Positions 32,510-44,440 of a stretch of DNA of 64,000 nucleotides are shown here, piece by piece. Under the pieces are notes generated by a model that made no database searches, had not been told where the DNA came from, and saw only the letters and a list, made by a program, of their open reading frames with translations. Every line of letters begins with the position of its first letter. Position 1 is the stretch's first letter. Both the position numbers and the translations under genes were made by a program. The DNA lies in the NCBI GenBank assembly GCA_037447655.1, contig JBBHKE010003238.1, positions 196,408-260,407 on the forward strand, in the 5' to 3' direction. This stretch comes from Zygnema cylindricum (Eukaryota > Streptophyta > Zygnematophyceae > Zygnematales > Zygnemataceae).

Positions 32510-33056
32510 GCGAATCTCATCGTTGACGACAGCTGGCGAGCAAAATTGGAGCTCGCAAAAAACGACGGATTCGGACGTTTAAACAGTTTATGGGTTTTCC
32601 GTGAAATCGTGGCTCCCGTTTTTCGAGATCTCCTAACGGCCCTTTGTGTCCCTTTTGTAATCGCAAAAGGTATTTTTCCTCTTTTGGGGTTTTCTGTAAT
32701 TGTGAACTCGGCCGTTTACCGATTCGCTTGTGAACTCGGTCGTTTACCGATTCGCTTGGATCGCTTCTTTGGGACTTATTTTCAGTTTTTACGGTTTGAG
32801 AAAACTAAACCGATGGCTTGGAGATCTCCATAATTCGATTAGAGATGACCGGTATTTAGTGGGGAGAAAGTTACATAATTTTAAAGGGCCTAACAAAGAA
32901 AGTCAAAAAGGGAGAGCAGGGAGGATTGAAGGCAGGAGTCTTATCCATGTTAGAAATCGGCGATATTCAACTTATCGCATGGGCGCCAAAGTATTAACTT
33001 TGGAAAAATGGCCAAGCCGGGGATCGAACCCGGGACCTGTGCAAACCGTACACTAG
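32510..33056 (+). pseudogene. SUD1: SUD1/DOA10-type ER ubiquitin ligase, C-terminal exon, frameshifted
   Basis: Acceptor GGGACAG is followed in frame by DDSWRAKLELAKNDGF, LWVFREIVAP, LLTALCVPFVIAKGIFPLLG and VNSAVYRFA, then, after a frame change, WIASLGLIFSFYGL and LHNSIRDDRYLVGRKLHNF. This is the conserved C-terminus of plant SUD1/CER9 and of yeast DOA10/MARCH6, a multi-pass ER E3 ligase in ERAD and sterol/wax control. A 28-bp tandem duplication (about 32700-32755, TGTGAACTCGG..GATTCGCT) shifts the frame in the middle of a membrane segment. Without it the exon would be open to 33056, where the frame reads on into the tRNA-like sequence. The RING-CH domain and earlier exons are not in view. 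Either a pseudogene or a real gene with an assembly error. Confidence 0.75.
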
Positions 33057-33080
33057 CTCTACCAACTAAGCTACCCGGCC
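33010..33080 (-). tRNA. tRNA-like sequence (pseudo-tRNA or SINE head)
   Basis: The minus strand reads GGCCGGGTAGCTTAGTTGG.. to ..GGCTTGGCC with a paired acceptor stem (G-T pairs allowed), a good A-box (TAGCTTAGTTGGTAGAGC), a good B-box (GGTTCGATCCC) and a perfect T-stem CCGGG/CCCGG. The anticodon stem is weak, the loop reads ACGGTTT (anticodon GGT if centred), and the invariant U33 is C. This fits a decayed tRNA or a tRNA-derived SINE better than a working tRNA. Confidence 0.5.
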
Positions 33081-34829
33081 GATGTGTACGCAAGCGCCTA
33101 ATACCGAATTTATACGGCGATTAGCGGCGCACTGGCGAACCAGCTTACAGCGCGATACACACGTGTGGAGTCCAAAGTGGACAGTTCTCCAACAATCCAA
33201 GGTATATAGGTTCAAGGAAAAGGGAAAATGGAGAGAAAAGGAAAAAAGTGAAAAAGAAGGAAGGAGGGGGGAGGAAAAATACAGGACAAGGGAAAGGGTG
33301 ACAAAAAAGGAGTGTTAAAGTAGGGCAAAAAAGGAAAAAAAATGAAAAAGGTGGAAAAGGAGAAATGGAGAAAAAGGGAGTAAAGTTTCGTGCCTTCAAT
33401 TTGATAATTTGGAGGATTTCGGAGGTTTACTATTTTAGGGAAAACGAAACAAAAATAATTAAAAAAATCAAAAGTTGTATATTGACGACGCAAAAGAAAA
33501 TCGATGTTTTTTTAAGAGAGTTTGTAGTTCACAACAAACGTTTTAGTTTTTATTATTTTCTCAAGTTTTTACAGCTTTACGAGCCACAATGAGCAAAAAG
33601 AAGATTTTTTCTTGTTAAAAGAAATAAAAAGAAAGGCTTTAGGTGTGTAACTTTGTGTTCTGAATAATTACTACTTTTTTTTTCTCTTAGTTTGAGATAT
33701 TGAAGTGGAATGGCAGTTTTATTTTTTTCTTTCGTCTCTATTTTCTTTCCTTTTTTTCTCCTTATTTTGTATATAAATGTTATTTTTCTCTTTTCCAGGT
33801 GAAGGTCCACTTTTTTTGTACTGATTTGAAGGTTCTGTTCACAGAATTTGATAGAGAAGTGAAAGGCGACAATGTTTGGGTAGGAGGGAGAGAGAGGAAG
33901 TCTGTTTTTGAACACGTGTCTTTGACCGTAATCTGAATTAATTCTTTGGATACTTTGGTATTATTGGAAAAGAATACCAAAAAACAAAATACAAAAAAAA
34001 GGAGAAGGGAAATTGTTTTTACTGTTGAAGTACTTGTATCTGTTTGCATTCCCAATTTTTAGATCTCTGGTTGCGGTTCTGCTATTTGGCTTTCGATTTT
34101 TTCCGATTTGTGTGTTTCTCGGCTCCCCAATTTTTGTATCGCTTTTAACCTTGAGGGTTCGTATAAGAGGTGAAAAAATGGAATGGACGTCAGAAAATAT
34201 CTTTGTTTTTGGTTTTACGCTTTCAATTTACTTCTGATGTGAAGTGTGATTCTTCCATCTAAACATACGGCTTTGTTAGAAAGTGACAGTGAGTGTTTTC
34301 ACGCACACTTATTAGCACATGTGATCTTTTGTTTTGCAATTTATTGATTGGTTGCTTGTAAAGAAGTCGAGTTTTGGAAATTCTTTCTCCACGTGGTTTT
34401 ACTCATAATAAAAGTATTTGGAAAGAATAAACATGTAGTGGGACCACTCCCTTTGAGCCGAAAGGCACAAGCGATGTCTGTTCTTATTGCAATATTTAGG
34501 CATCAGAGTAAACACTCGGAGTTCTTGGAATGTCAACGATTTTAGTGCTATTTTGGTCCATGGGTGTTCAAAGTTTTAACGGCATCCGACATGGTAACAC
34601 AGGTATGATCGCACCACGTCTACGCAGCGAAGATAAACGAATATATCGTCGCATCGGCATTGGAAATATAATGTTGTCAATAACTGGACATACGGTTATC
34701 GAAAAATCTCCATAAAATCTTGGTGAAACATAACTTGGATTTTTGGAGGGATACATAGGGCAACATTTGTGCGTAAACGATGTGTACCTCTTGGAAGGGA
34801 ATCGTTAACCGATACATCGAGCCGTCGAT
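33081..34829. other. No gene seen; purine-rich patch
   Basis: 33220-33390 is rich in GAAAAAGGA-type purine tracts. 33760-34250 has short open frames with splice-like borders but no motif I recognise. Confidence 0.4.
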
Positions 34830-35059
34830 CACTACATCCTGAATCGCTATTAGTGTTGATAATTTTTTTGCCACTTAAAACATCTTTTCTACGTACACAT
34901 TTGTCTGATTTTCAATTTGAGAAACGCGAATCAGCAGCTGGAAGCCTTACCTTTCAATCGCCACCGTCAAAACCACGATACGACATGTATGTACAAAGAA
35001 AAGAAGCTTTAAGTGGCCAAAAAATTATTAACACTAATAGCGATACACGGGGTATTGTG
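34830..35059. mobile_element. Foldback MITE family P, copy 2
   Basis: Left end CACTACATCCTGAATCGCTA and right end ..AGCGATACACGGGGTATTGTG are inverted relatives; interior words (AAACATCTTTTC.ACGTACAC) match copy 1 at 30940. Confidence 0.8.
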
Positions 35060-35221
35060 AACCGTGACGTCACCTAAATCGGCGATGCATCGTTGGCAGC
35101 CATCCCATTGATTAGGATGGCCGGAAAAAGTGGCCGTCGCGAAATTCGACCCCGAAATGACCACTTTTGGACAGTGGCGACCGCCGGGGGAGCGCAGGCC
35201 GTAAGCCACACGTGTAAATTT

Positions 35222-35699
35222 AACAGACGCCGTTAGGAATATCTCGCTTTTGACCGTACCGGTAACGGTACCATTTCGACCATAACGTACCCCAAAAGGT
35301 GCTTTTCACATGTAAAAGTAAATAAAAGACGAATTTCAGCGGATCAAACCCCAACGGAACTGCAAAACGGATCTAACTGGACAAAGATCGCCACCTGGCT
35401 TTAGGTAAAGAATTTTCTTGTCAATGTGACGTGGCGAGCACGTAGCCCATGGCGCTCACTATGGTCATCGCGGCAGTGCTAATGTTTGTACGCCACGTGG
35501 CACTCGTAATGGAGATTATTCTGGAGACATGTCGGAAACAGAGAGTACGTTTCCCCTCCCTTTTCTCTCTTTTTTTGTGCAGTCCATGTTTTCACACGTG
35601 CGAAACGTATCTTTAATTCGCTCCTCTGCCGCTTCTCTGACGATCCTGCTGCTGCTGAGTCGGCTCTAGAGGCGGTGAAGGCGGCGATTGTGAACAAGG
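35222..35699 (+). repeat. Dispersed gene-fragment repeat R, copy 1
   Basis: Shares about 450 bp with 52170-52672. Contains an ATG at 35449 (..GTGGCGAGCACGTAGCCCATG) and, once a lost G near 35509 is allowed for, a frame ending MGDYSGDMSETE; then a GTACGT donor at 35545, a pyrimidine-rich 38-nt segment ending GTGCAG, and HVFTRAKRIFNSLLCRFS..AAAESALEAVKAAIVNKE. Most differences from copy 2 in the second part are at third codon positions. It is cut at about 35699. Protein family unknown. Confidence 0.5.
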
Positions 35700-35826
35700 A
35701 GAGATTTCACTGGATAATCAAATGTGATGAATGGTTTTTCCGGTGCGATGATTCCAGTCGCGTGTATATAGTGTGAGTGAAAATCGATGCATGCAATCTC
35801 TGCTGTCAAGATTCCACACTAAATTG

Positions 35827-36440
35827 TATACGGCAGTTTGAGGATTTCCTAAAAGATATCGGCATGCCGCATCAAAAGATTGTCCCAGATAACCCATAAC
35901 AAAATGGTGTTGCTGAAAGGTTGAACAGAACCTTAGGTGACAGTGCCAGGAGTATGGTGTTGCTGAAAGGTTGAACAGAACCTTAGATGACAGTGCGAGG
36001 AGTATGCTGACAGATAAAAAAATAGGAGCATGCTGATAGAAAAAAAAATAGGAATACGCTTCTGGGTAGAAGCCATGAATTGAGCAAATTATATCAAAAA
36101 TAGAGTCCTTACCTCAGCTATAAGAGGAAAAGCACCATATGAGAGATGGGTCGGTAGAAGCCTGATTTGTCTCACCTAAAGGTATTCGGAAGTCAAGTGT
36201 ATAGTATGAACACTGACAGGTCTGATTAGAAACTAGATGCTCGAGGAAAACCAGGATAGATAGTGGGGTATGATAAAGATGTCAAAGGATATAGAGTTTA
36301 TGACCTAGGAAAGAAAGACATCATAATGGTCAAGCATCTAATACTGATGGATGAAGGGAAATCTGTAGATCCCTTCAAGTATACTAGAACTATCAAAATC
36401 ACATTTAAATCAAAAATGAAACAATCACAGCCGACTGCAA
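35827..36440 (+). mobile_element. copia remnant (integrase to RT), plus strand
   Basis: Broken translation shows FEDFLKDIGMPHQKIVPDNP, QNGVAER, FWVEAMN.ANYI, APYERWVGR and GYDKDVKGYRVYDLGKKDII, which is the copia integrase core and its C-terminal part. A 50-bp segment (GTGTTGCTGAAAGGTTGAAC..) is tandemly duplicated at about 35902-36001. Many stops; no LTR seen. It is not part of the element at 9.9-14.7 kb. Confidence 0.75.
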
Positions 36441-37715
36441 TCAGTGCACTCGCCCATAGTTGTTTCCAGGTCTGCGTATCGGGAAACTTTCTATTCCTAG
36501 ATTTCCGATATTCTATATTATCGAACAGCAAAGGCAATAATTCGAGCGCTGGTGAATAAATAGGCAATGGCGATATATGTCTATTTGTAGCATACAATAT
36601 TACACCATTATGCTACATCCTACATAAAATGCAGTATATACTATAGCGAATGCATTGTGGTAGTATCGGGAGTCACTGTATCGTCAATTGCTAATAGATT
36701 TCATCACTATGATTCCAAGCAACAATGCTGACCTGAAATCATAAACTAGCGTTAACACCAATTTTCAGGTAAGTGGCCTACAACAAGCCACATTGCCTAA
36801 CATATTTTAGTGTAATTGAATCTAATAAATTGCGAAGGCTTGTAATATTTAACAAACTATAGTCGCGATGGGAGGTGTATCGCTCGGGCCGGTTTGGTTT
36901 GCCTCGGCTCGGTTTCCTTCCTGTGCAAGTTGGGGTGTGCCCATGCGTCAAAGTAAGGTTTTTTTGTCGTTTTCGTTCAAATTAAATCTGAAACGAGAAA
37001 TCTTCTGCCATACGAGAAATGTACAAAAACTTTAGTACAATTGACCTCATCTTGAAGCATTGAATGTACTCCAATCTTCGTCTTTTCGACCGTACTCAAT
37101 CGCGGAATTAAACATTTTAATTGCTTGAAATCCGTTTAACTAAAATAGGATGAGCGAGAGCCGTCATGGATATGTTTTAATGGTTGCGAGTTACTGGTCT
37201 GATTAGTCGCAATGATTTGGCTAGTTTGAAATGAGACCGTTTGGTTCGATTTCGACCATATTTGAACCGAACAAAGTCGAATTTGGGTTGAATGCTACTG
37301 GTGTTGTATATCAAGCAAGTTTTGTCGTTGATCGATGTGTATATTTTTATGGGTTATTGTAAGGTATTAAATGCCTATTAGTGGTTAGAACCAAAATAAT
37401 TTATAAACGCAGACATATAGTCGTTGTAGTGAAAATTGGGTAGTTATAAATAACACCCACATTGAAGTTTCCAAAAGATTTGATCATCGAAGTGTCTTGT
37501 GCCCAACTTGTTTCGCTCACCTTCACCTCTACCCCACACCATTTTTGTTAAAAAATCGTACGCATTAGTACGATAATACAACATAAGTGCATCATTTAGA
37601 GAATCACAAAGAGATAAGTTTTGTATTCACTTTGATGTCGTGGTGCAATCTTTGTTTGACCTTCGATACTCAAAACACTTTACGAAGGGCTGTGATGGAA
37701 ACGTTTTGCAATGTT
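36441..37715. other. No feature seen
   Basis: AT-rich, without recognised coding sequence or repeat. Confidence 0.4.
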
Positions 37716-38099
37716 TCATCTTGATGACAATACTTTTTGTTTCAAATTTTGAAAGCAATATTCTAAGCCAATTGAGCCTTCATGAATAATTGGTGAGAAA
37801 CACTTTTCGTCCCACAAATATTTACGCACACATTTCTGTAGGGTTATCAAGCGACTACCGGCAGTTATCGATTTATATCCATTTATTGTCAAACGTGATA
37901 AATATAGAATTTTCAAGACAACAATATTAATAAACACAGATCTTGCAATATATCGGCATTGAAGCTGATCCATATGCAACACTATTGAAAAGGGTGTTTG
38001 CCCATAGAACGGTAACTTAGCAAGTAAAATTTGTCTCGTAGTGTAACTTCTACGTACGGATTTGAAAGGTGTTCCAATGTACAAAAACTTATGCTTCAT
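37716..38099 (-). mobile_element. LINE reverse-transcriptase thumb remnant
   Basis: An open stretch of 127 codons reads KFLYIGTPF (LINE YLG.PF motif), LQCRYIARSVFINIVVLKIL, YLSRLT and LITLQKCVRKYLWDEK, then HEGSIGLEYC (GG.GL motif). The order matches the region just after the RT palm in plant and algal LINE elements. Flanks are not recognisable; it is a fossil fragment. Confidence 0.5.
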
Positions 38100-38850
38100 T
38101 CGAAGTCGAGATTGTTTTAAACACTATATCTTGTTGTGGCATTGTAGATGTCACACATTTCATGGCTTTGTCGACTTCTATTTTTACCATCGACGTCAAT
38201 AATTTTAGGATTTTTACAGCATGGCTTCTTGTTTTATTTGCCTTATTTCCCTCGCATTTCTCGAACAATTTTTTTTGTATTTCATTAATGAAGGAGGAAT
38301 GAGGAGAAGGGTTGGTCAAGGGAGGAGGAGAGGCAACACAAGTATGAGATATCGCAATCCTACACCCCAATGCTTTTTCTTTGCGATTTTGTTTTCCGTA
38401 CATATGTAGAACGAACAAAAAACAAAACGTACTTTTAGCATGCTTTCTTGAAAAATGATCAAAATGTAGCGAATGGTTGCTGTCATTTTTCTTCAATCAA
38501 ATCATTTGCGCGTACACTGTACGGTATTGTTCGATATTTTTTTTGTACGATGTTTTTTTGTACGATATTTTCCTAAGTCCGCACCGCATTAAAAGATCCT
38601 AAATATTAAGATTAAGGATTAATATATATTAAACTATATCCCATCAACCCCTTTAACTTATTCGGATAACTCTTTCGAATTTCAAAGTTGTGAACTTGAG
38701 ACGAGTTTGAGAACCTTTGCCTCCAAAAGTCAATTTTTAGCGCGGGTATCCACACTAATAACGTGCTTCTTCTAAGAGCCTACCTTTTTTTGGCCCTTTT
38801 GTGAGATTCTCCCAACGATGATTTCGGCAACCGACTTGCCTGGGTGCTTA
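38100..38850. other. No feature seen
   Basis: Contains repeated TGTACGATATTTT words near 38530-38575 and nothing else recognised. Confidence 0.4.
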
Positions 38851-41650
38851 ATTGAGGTGGGGAGGAGATGGAGAAGGGGGAAAAGGGAGGGAGGGAGATA
38901 AAGGGAGAGACGGGGGAAGTGAGAGACGGTTACATCTTGTATAGAGGAGAAAGGGGAAAGAGGGGAGGAGTACAAAGGACTTGAAATTTTCTATTTTGCC
39001 CTCTTTTTTTCTTGTAATTTTTTGGCATTTCTCAATGTTTTCAATTTTTTTTATTTTTTTTGCATTTCTTTTTTCTTAATTTCCGCTTTCATTGTTCGCC
39101 CTTCATTCAGATTTGTTTTTTAATTTTTTTTTTGGCATTTGGATTTCTCTCTCTCCTCCTCCCAACCCTGCATGCCCATGTCCAGATGTTTCTCCTTGGC
39201 CCCCTTCCCTATGCTTCCCTCTGCTTCCCTCTTCTTACCTTCCCTCTCCTCCCACCTTCAAAAATACTCATTAAACATCCTTGTCACTCGGCCCATCCCC
39301 TCCCCTTCCCTTTCCTTCCTCCCCCTCCTCCACCCAACCTTCCCTCCCCTCCCCCCCCCCCCCCCCCCGGTTGTCCGAGCTGCTCTTGCCCCTGTGTAGA
39401 CACTTCTCCCTCCTCCCCACTCCACCCATTCCTTCCCTCTTGCTCTCCCCTTCATTTCCATCTCCTCCCTTCCCCTCTTCCCTCCCTCACTACTCCTTTT
39501 GTATCCCCCAGTCCCCCTCCCTTCGCCTTCCTTTCCCTATCCTCCTACCCCCTCCTGTTCTATCTCCCTGCATTGCACCCCCTGCCTCTCCCTTCAGTGT
39601 GAGTGAGGGAGGGATGGAGAGGGAGAGATAAAGAGAGAGAAATAGAGAGAGAAGGGGGAGGGTGGGAGAGAGGGAGTGAGCAAAAGAGGGAGGGAGGAGG
39701 GGAAGAGGGAGGGAGGAGGGGAAGAGGGAGGGAATGAGGGAGGGAGGAGGGAGGGGTAGAGAGAGAGCGGCCAAGAGTAGGGAAAAAGCGAGCAAGGGAG
39801 AAAAGAGGGAGGGAAGGAGGAAGGGAAGGAGGGAGGTAGGAAGGGAAGGAGGGAGAGAGAGAGCGGCCGAGAGTAAAGGGGGGGGGGGGCAGAAAGGGGA
39901 ATGGAGGGAGGAGAGAGAGCGATGGAGGGAGGAGAGAGAGAGATGGAGGGAGGACGGAGGGAGCGAACAAGAGTAGGAAAGGAGGGAAGGAGCGGCTGAG
40001 AGTAGGAAGAGAATGAGAGAGGGAGAGAGAGGGAGATGCGTTGCCCCCCCCGCCTCTCCCTTTAGTGTGAGTGGTTTTGGGAGAAACTTCTCCATCTCCC
40101 TCCCCTCTCCTTCCTTCCTCCCCTCCCATACTGCCTCTGCTTCCTCTCTTTCCTCTTCCCTCCCTGTCCCTCCCTTGACTACTAGGTGGTATCGGCGGCC
40201 AAACTGGACGCTATATTCAAAATCTCACAAAAAAAAAAAAAAAAAAAAAAACTTATTCCACTCGAAATTTAGAATATAATAAGAATGAAACAAAAAAAAA
40301 AAATGGACGGCCACTTTTGTGGCTACAGGGTAGAAAAAAGAAAAAGGACAAAAGGTCATTTTTTTATTATTTTGTTTTGCATGTATAACTCCAAAAAAAT
40401 AAAAGGCGGAGGATAGGAGGGGAAGGTAACAAGAATTACAATGTTAGTAATAATAATAGTAAAGCCCAATAGATATAATAAATAAGGGTAGGTGTATATA
40501 TTAAAATACCTGTACAGAGCCCACTCCCTCCCTCCCAAGACCTCTCCTCAGTCCCCCCTTCCAAAACATATGGGCGCCATCAAGGGAAGCTACTGGATCT
40601 CTCCCTCCACCCCCTTTCAACCTGCCAGAAAAAAATAAAAAGAAATAAAATAAAATAAAATGAATAAAAAAAAAAGCCCACTTCTTCTTAATTAGCATAT
40701 ACCAAACGAGCATCTAACCCCCAATTCCCCACTCTACCCCTCCTGCCTTCACAAAGCTCCACAATTTACCCCTCTACCCCCCTCCTCCCCCCTCCATTTC
40801 CCACTCCCTCCCTCTTGCTGCCCTGGCAATATCCTCACTGCCCCCCCCCCACCCCCCCCCCCCCGCAAGAAAAACTCCTCTCCTTGGCTGCCTCTCCTCC
40901 ATTTGCTTTCACTTATAACTGTCTCCCTGTCGAGTCCACTCCCCTTCCCGCGTCGCCTTCACTTCCCTCCTCCCCTCCCCTGCTGCTTCTGCTTGCACTC
41001 TCTCGCTCCTCCTCCACTCCCTTGAGTACCACTGGTATCGGCGGCCTCCCTCCCCCCCACGGTGCCGCCGCAAGTCCTTGGAAACCAGAGCCTCCCTCCC
41101 TCCCTCCCCCCTTTCCACACCATAGGGGGGGGAGGGGTTTTTGTCCGCCGGATGCGAGGGGAGGGAGAGGATCTCTCCCTTCACCCCGCCTTAGTCATCT
41201 GCCCCAAAAAAAGAAAAATGAAAAAAAAAATGAAAAAAAGGAAAACGGAATGGAAAAAGAAAAAGAAAAGAAAAAAATTAATAAATTAGATTTTTTTTAA
41301 TAAAATGAGAAAAAAAGAAGTTGCATTTGTACTCAGCAACTCACAAACGAGACGATAAAAAGTGGTTTGCTAGGAATGGGAGGAGGAGGGGAGAGGGGGG
41401 GGGGGGGGGGAGGGAGGGGGAGGGAAGGAAGAGGGGAGGTGAAAAGGGGGATTTAAAAGAAAAAATAAATGATAGAAGTACGAATAAGAAAAATGAATAT
41501 TACACATAAAAACAAACATATTTTAGAGTTGCCATGTCCTCCCTCCATTCTCTTCCCTTCTTCTTTTCTCCTCCTCGCTACTGATTCTATGCCCATCTTC
41601 ATCAGTCTCTCCTTTTTTTCTCTTGACTTGTCGATCTTCAATTTCATTCA
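38850..41650. repeat. Purine/pyrimidine low-complexity block
   Basis: GA-rich at 38850-38970, CT-rich at 39140-39590, GA-rich at 39595-40035, CT-rich at 40085-40180 and 40700-41120, GA-rich at 41370-41460. Homopolymer C or G runs at about 39350-39368, 39880-39890, 40840-40865 and 41396-41410. Nearly equal phrases CTGCCTCTCCCTTCAGTGTG and CGCCTCTCCCTTTAGTGTG border the 39.6-40.05 kb GA block. All long ORFs here are composition artefacts. Confidence 0.85.
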
Positions 41651-41730
41651 CTTTTTCAGCGATAATTAAAAAAAAATACAATTTTCACAATGTCATCTGT
41701 TCCGTTTCCGAGGAAAAACCGAAAACATAG

Positions 41731-43911
41731 ATGTATAGCCCAAGATATCGAGGGATCCCAAATTTCCAAATTTTCTCCATTTTCTTTTTTTTTTTCTCTT
41801 TTCTCCATTTTCTCCATTTAGTCCATCTTCTTCAATTTCTCTGTTTTAATCGTTTTCTTCATTTTCCCCAGCTTGTCCATTTCTCTATTTTCTCTGTTTC
41901 CTCCATTTTCTGCAATTTCTTTTCTTTCTATACTTTCCCATTTTTTTCGATTTCGTGCGTTTTCTATTTTTTCCCTACTTTCCCATTTTCTCCGTTTTCT
42001 GCGTTTCTTTTTTTTCTCTACTTTCTCGATTTTCGCATTTTCATTTTTGTCTCTGCTCTCCCGATTTCTCCAATTTCTGCGTTTTCTTTTTTTCTCTACT
42101 ATCCCGATTTCTCCGTTTTCAGCGTCTTTCTCTACTTTCCCGATTTCTCCGTCTTGTGCGCTTTCTTTTTTTCCTCTACTTTCCCAATTTCTCCGTTTTT
42201 TGCGTTTTTTCTTATTCTCTACTTTTCCGGTTACTCCATTTTGTGCGTTTTTTTTTTTTTCTCTACTTTCCCGTTTTCTCTGTTTTCTGCGTTTTCTTTT
42301 TTGTCTCTGCTTTGCCGATTTCTCCGTTTTCTCCGTTTTTTTTTTTCTCTACTTCCCCAATTTCTCTGTTTTTTGCGTTTTCTTATTTGTCTCTACTTTC
42401 CTGTTTTCTGCGTTTCCTTCTTTGTCTCTACTTTCCCATTTTCTCCTTTTCTGCGTTTCCTTTTTTGTCTCTACTTTCCCATTTTCTCCGTTTCTGGGTT
42501 TCCTTCTTTGTCTCTACTTTCCCATTATCTCCGTTTTCTGCGTTTTCTTCATTTGTCTCTACTTCCCCGATTTCTCCCTTTCCTGCATTTCCTTCTTTGT
42601 CTTTACTTTCCCATACTCCCTTTCCTGCGTTTCCTTATTTGTCTCTACTTTCCCATTCTCTCCCTTTCTTGGGTTTTCTTTGTTTTTTCTAATTTCCCAT
42701 TTTCTCCGTTTTTTGCGTTTCCTTCATTGTCTCTACTTTCCCATGTTCTCTGTTTTCCCCGTTACCTTTTTTGTCTCTACTTTCTCATTTTCTCCGTTAT
42801 CTGCGTTTCCTTCTTTGTCTCTACTTTCCCATTATCTTTGTTTTCTGCGTTTCTTTATTTTTCTCTATTTTTAGATTTCTCCGTTTTTTGCGTTTTTATT
42901 TTTCTCTCTACTTTCCCGATTTCTCTGTTTTTTGCGTTTTCTTTTTTTTCCTCTACTTTGTCGATTTTTTGTTTTCTACGTTTTTATTTTTCTGTCTCTA
43001 CTTTCCCGATTTCTCCGTTTTATGCGGTTTTTTTCTTTTGTCTACTTTCCCATTTTCTCTGTTTTCTGCGTTTTCTTCATTTTTGTCTACTTTCCCATTT
43101 TCTCCGTTTTTTGCGTTTCTTTTTTTTTCTCTACTTTCCCGATTTCTCCGTTTTCTACATTTTCTTTTATTCTCTACTTTCCAATTTTCTCTGTTTTCTG
43201 CATTTCTTTTCTTTTCTGCATTTTCTCTGTTTTTTGCGTTTTCTTTGTTTTCTCTACTTTCCCATTTTCTCCGTTTTCTGCGTTTATTTTCCTCTCTCTA
43301 CTTTCCCGATTTCTCCAATTTCTGCGTTTTCTTTTTTCTTTACTTTCCCATTTTCTCCCTTTTTTGCGTTTCCTTCTTTGTCTCTACTTTCCCATTTTCT
43401 CAGTTTTCTGCATTTCCTTTTTTTTCTCTACTTTCCCGATGTCGCCGTTTTTTGCGTTTTTCTTTTTTTTTCTCTGCTTTCCCATTTTCTTTTCCCATTT
43501 TCTCCGTCTTCTGCATTTTCTTTCTTTTCTCTACCTTCTCATTTTTACCGTTTTTTGAGTTTTCTTTTTTTTCTCTACTTTCCCGATTTTTCCGTTTTTC
43601 ATCTTTCTTTACTCTACTTTCCCGATTTCTCTGTTTTCTGCGTTTTCTTTCTTTTCTCTACTTTCCCATTATCTCCATTTTCTCCATTTTCTTTTTTTTT
43701 CTACATTCCCATTTTGTTCCTTTTCTCCGTTTTTCTTTGTTTTCTCTACTTTCCCATTTTTCTCCGTTTTCTGCGTTTTCTTTCTTTTCTCTACCTTCCC
43801 ATTCTCCATTCTCTGCGTTTTCTTTCTTTTCTCTACTTTCCCATTTTGTTCCTTTTCTCCGTTTTTCTTTCTTTTCTCTACTTTCCCATTTTCTCCGTTT
43901 TCCGCTGCTGA
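41731..43911. repeat. Pyrimidine-rich minisatellite, ~45-bp unit
   Basis: About 48 diverged copies of a unit such as CTCTACTTTCCCGATTTCTC plus CGTTTTCTGCGTTTTCTTTT. The 726-codon open frame and two further long plus-strand frames exist because stop codons need purines that the unit lacks. The predicted Phe/Leu/Ser repeats show no membrane-protein logic, and all three frames are open equally. Confidence 0.9.
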
Positions 43912-44440
43912 TTTACCGCTTACCCATAGTCCTCCTTGTACCACTTTTTCCAAGATTTTTATGAAACATGGAACTATTTGCATTTCAATTTTCTAAATTT
44001 TGGTTTAAGGAGCGATTGTTTTGGGAAATTGGTTCCAGTTTTTGAAAAATCTCTACTATTGAAGGTAATACCTCTTCAGGATGAAAGTTTGTAAAAGTAA
44101 TTAAGGTTTTGCAGTCAGTAAAGACCCCAAAAAAAAATTAAGGCGAAGCTTTAAAAAACGACAAGTTTTGAAGCATCATTTGCGGCTATCTTGTGGTAAT
44201 GAATAGGGTTTTTGGGGTTTTTGGGGTTTTTGGGAGTATATAGAGTTTTCACATGCTTTTAAGTTTTATTTGTGGTAGGGTGTTTCAAGGATTTCAGAGA
44301 ATTTTAGGGTTTAAATTTTTTAGGGTTAGAACAATTTTAGGGCTTATAGTTATTTATGGTTTGGAGTGTTTAAGGTTTGTAAAGGTTTTCAGGGAAAGGA
44401 GACGAGGGGCACCAGATTTTCGGCATGCGAAAATTGATAA
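43912..44440. other. No gene; short GGTTTTTG repeats
   Basis: 44203-44232 contains (GGGGTTTTT)n-like units and several TTTAGGG-like words follow. Too short and irregular to be a telomere. Confidence 0.6.

Noticed and set aside
39490-40129. Leu/Ser/Pro-rich ORFs of 180-200 aa
   Set aside because: Translation of GA/CT low-complexity DNA.
41731-43911. 726-aa hydrophobic Phe/Leu-rich protein
   Set aside because: All three plus-strand frames are open in the same minisatellite because the pyrimidine unit lacks stop codons; no conserved start, domain or splice structure.
44200-44240. GGGGTTTTT repeats as a telomere tract
   Set aside because: Only a few irregular units, in the middle of the window, not the TTTAGGG expected for a green plant.
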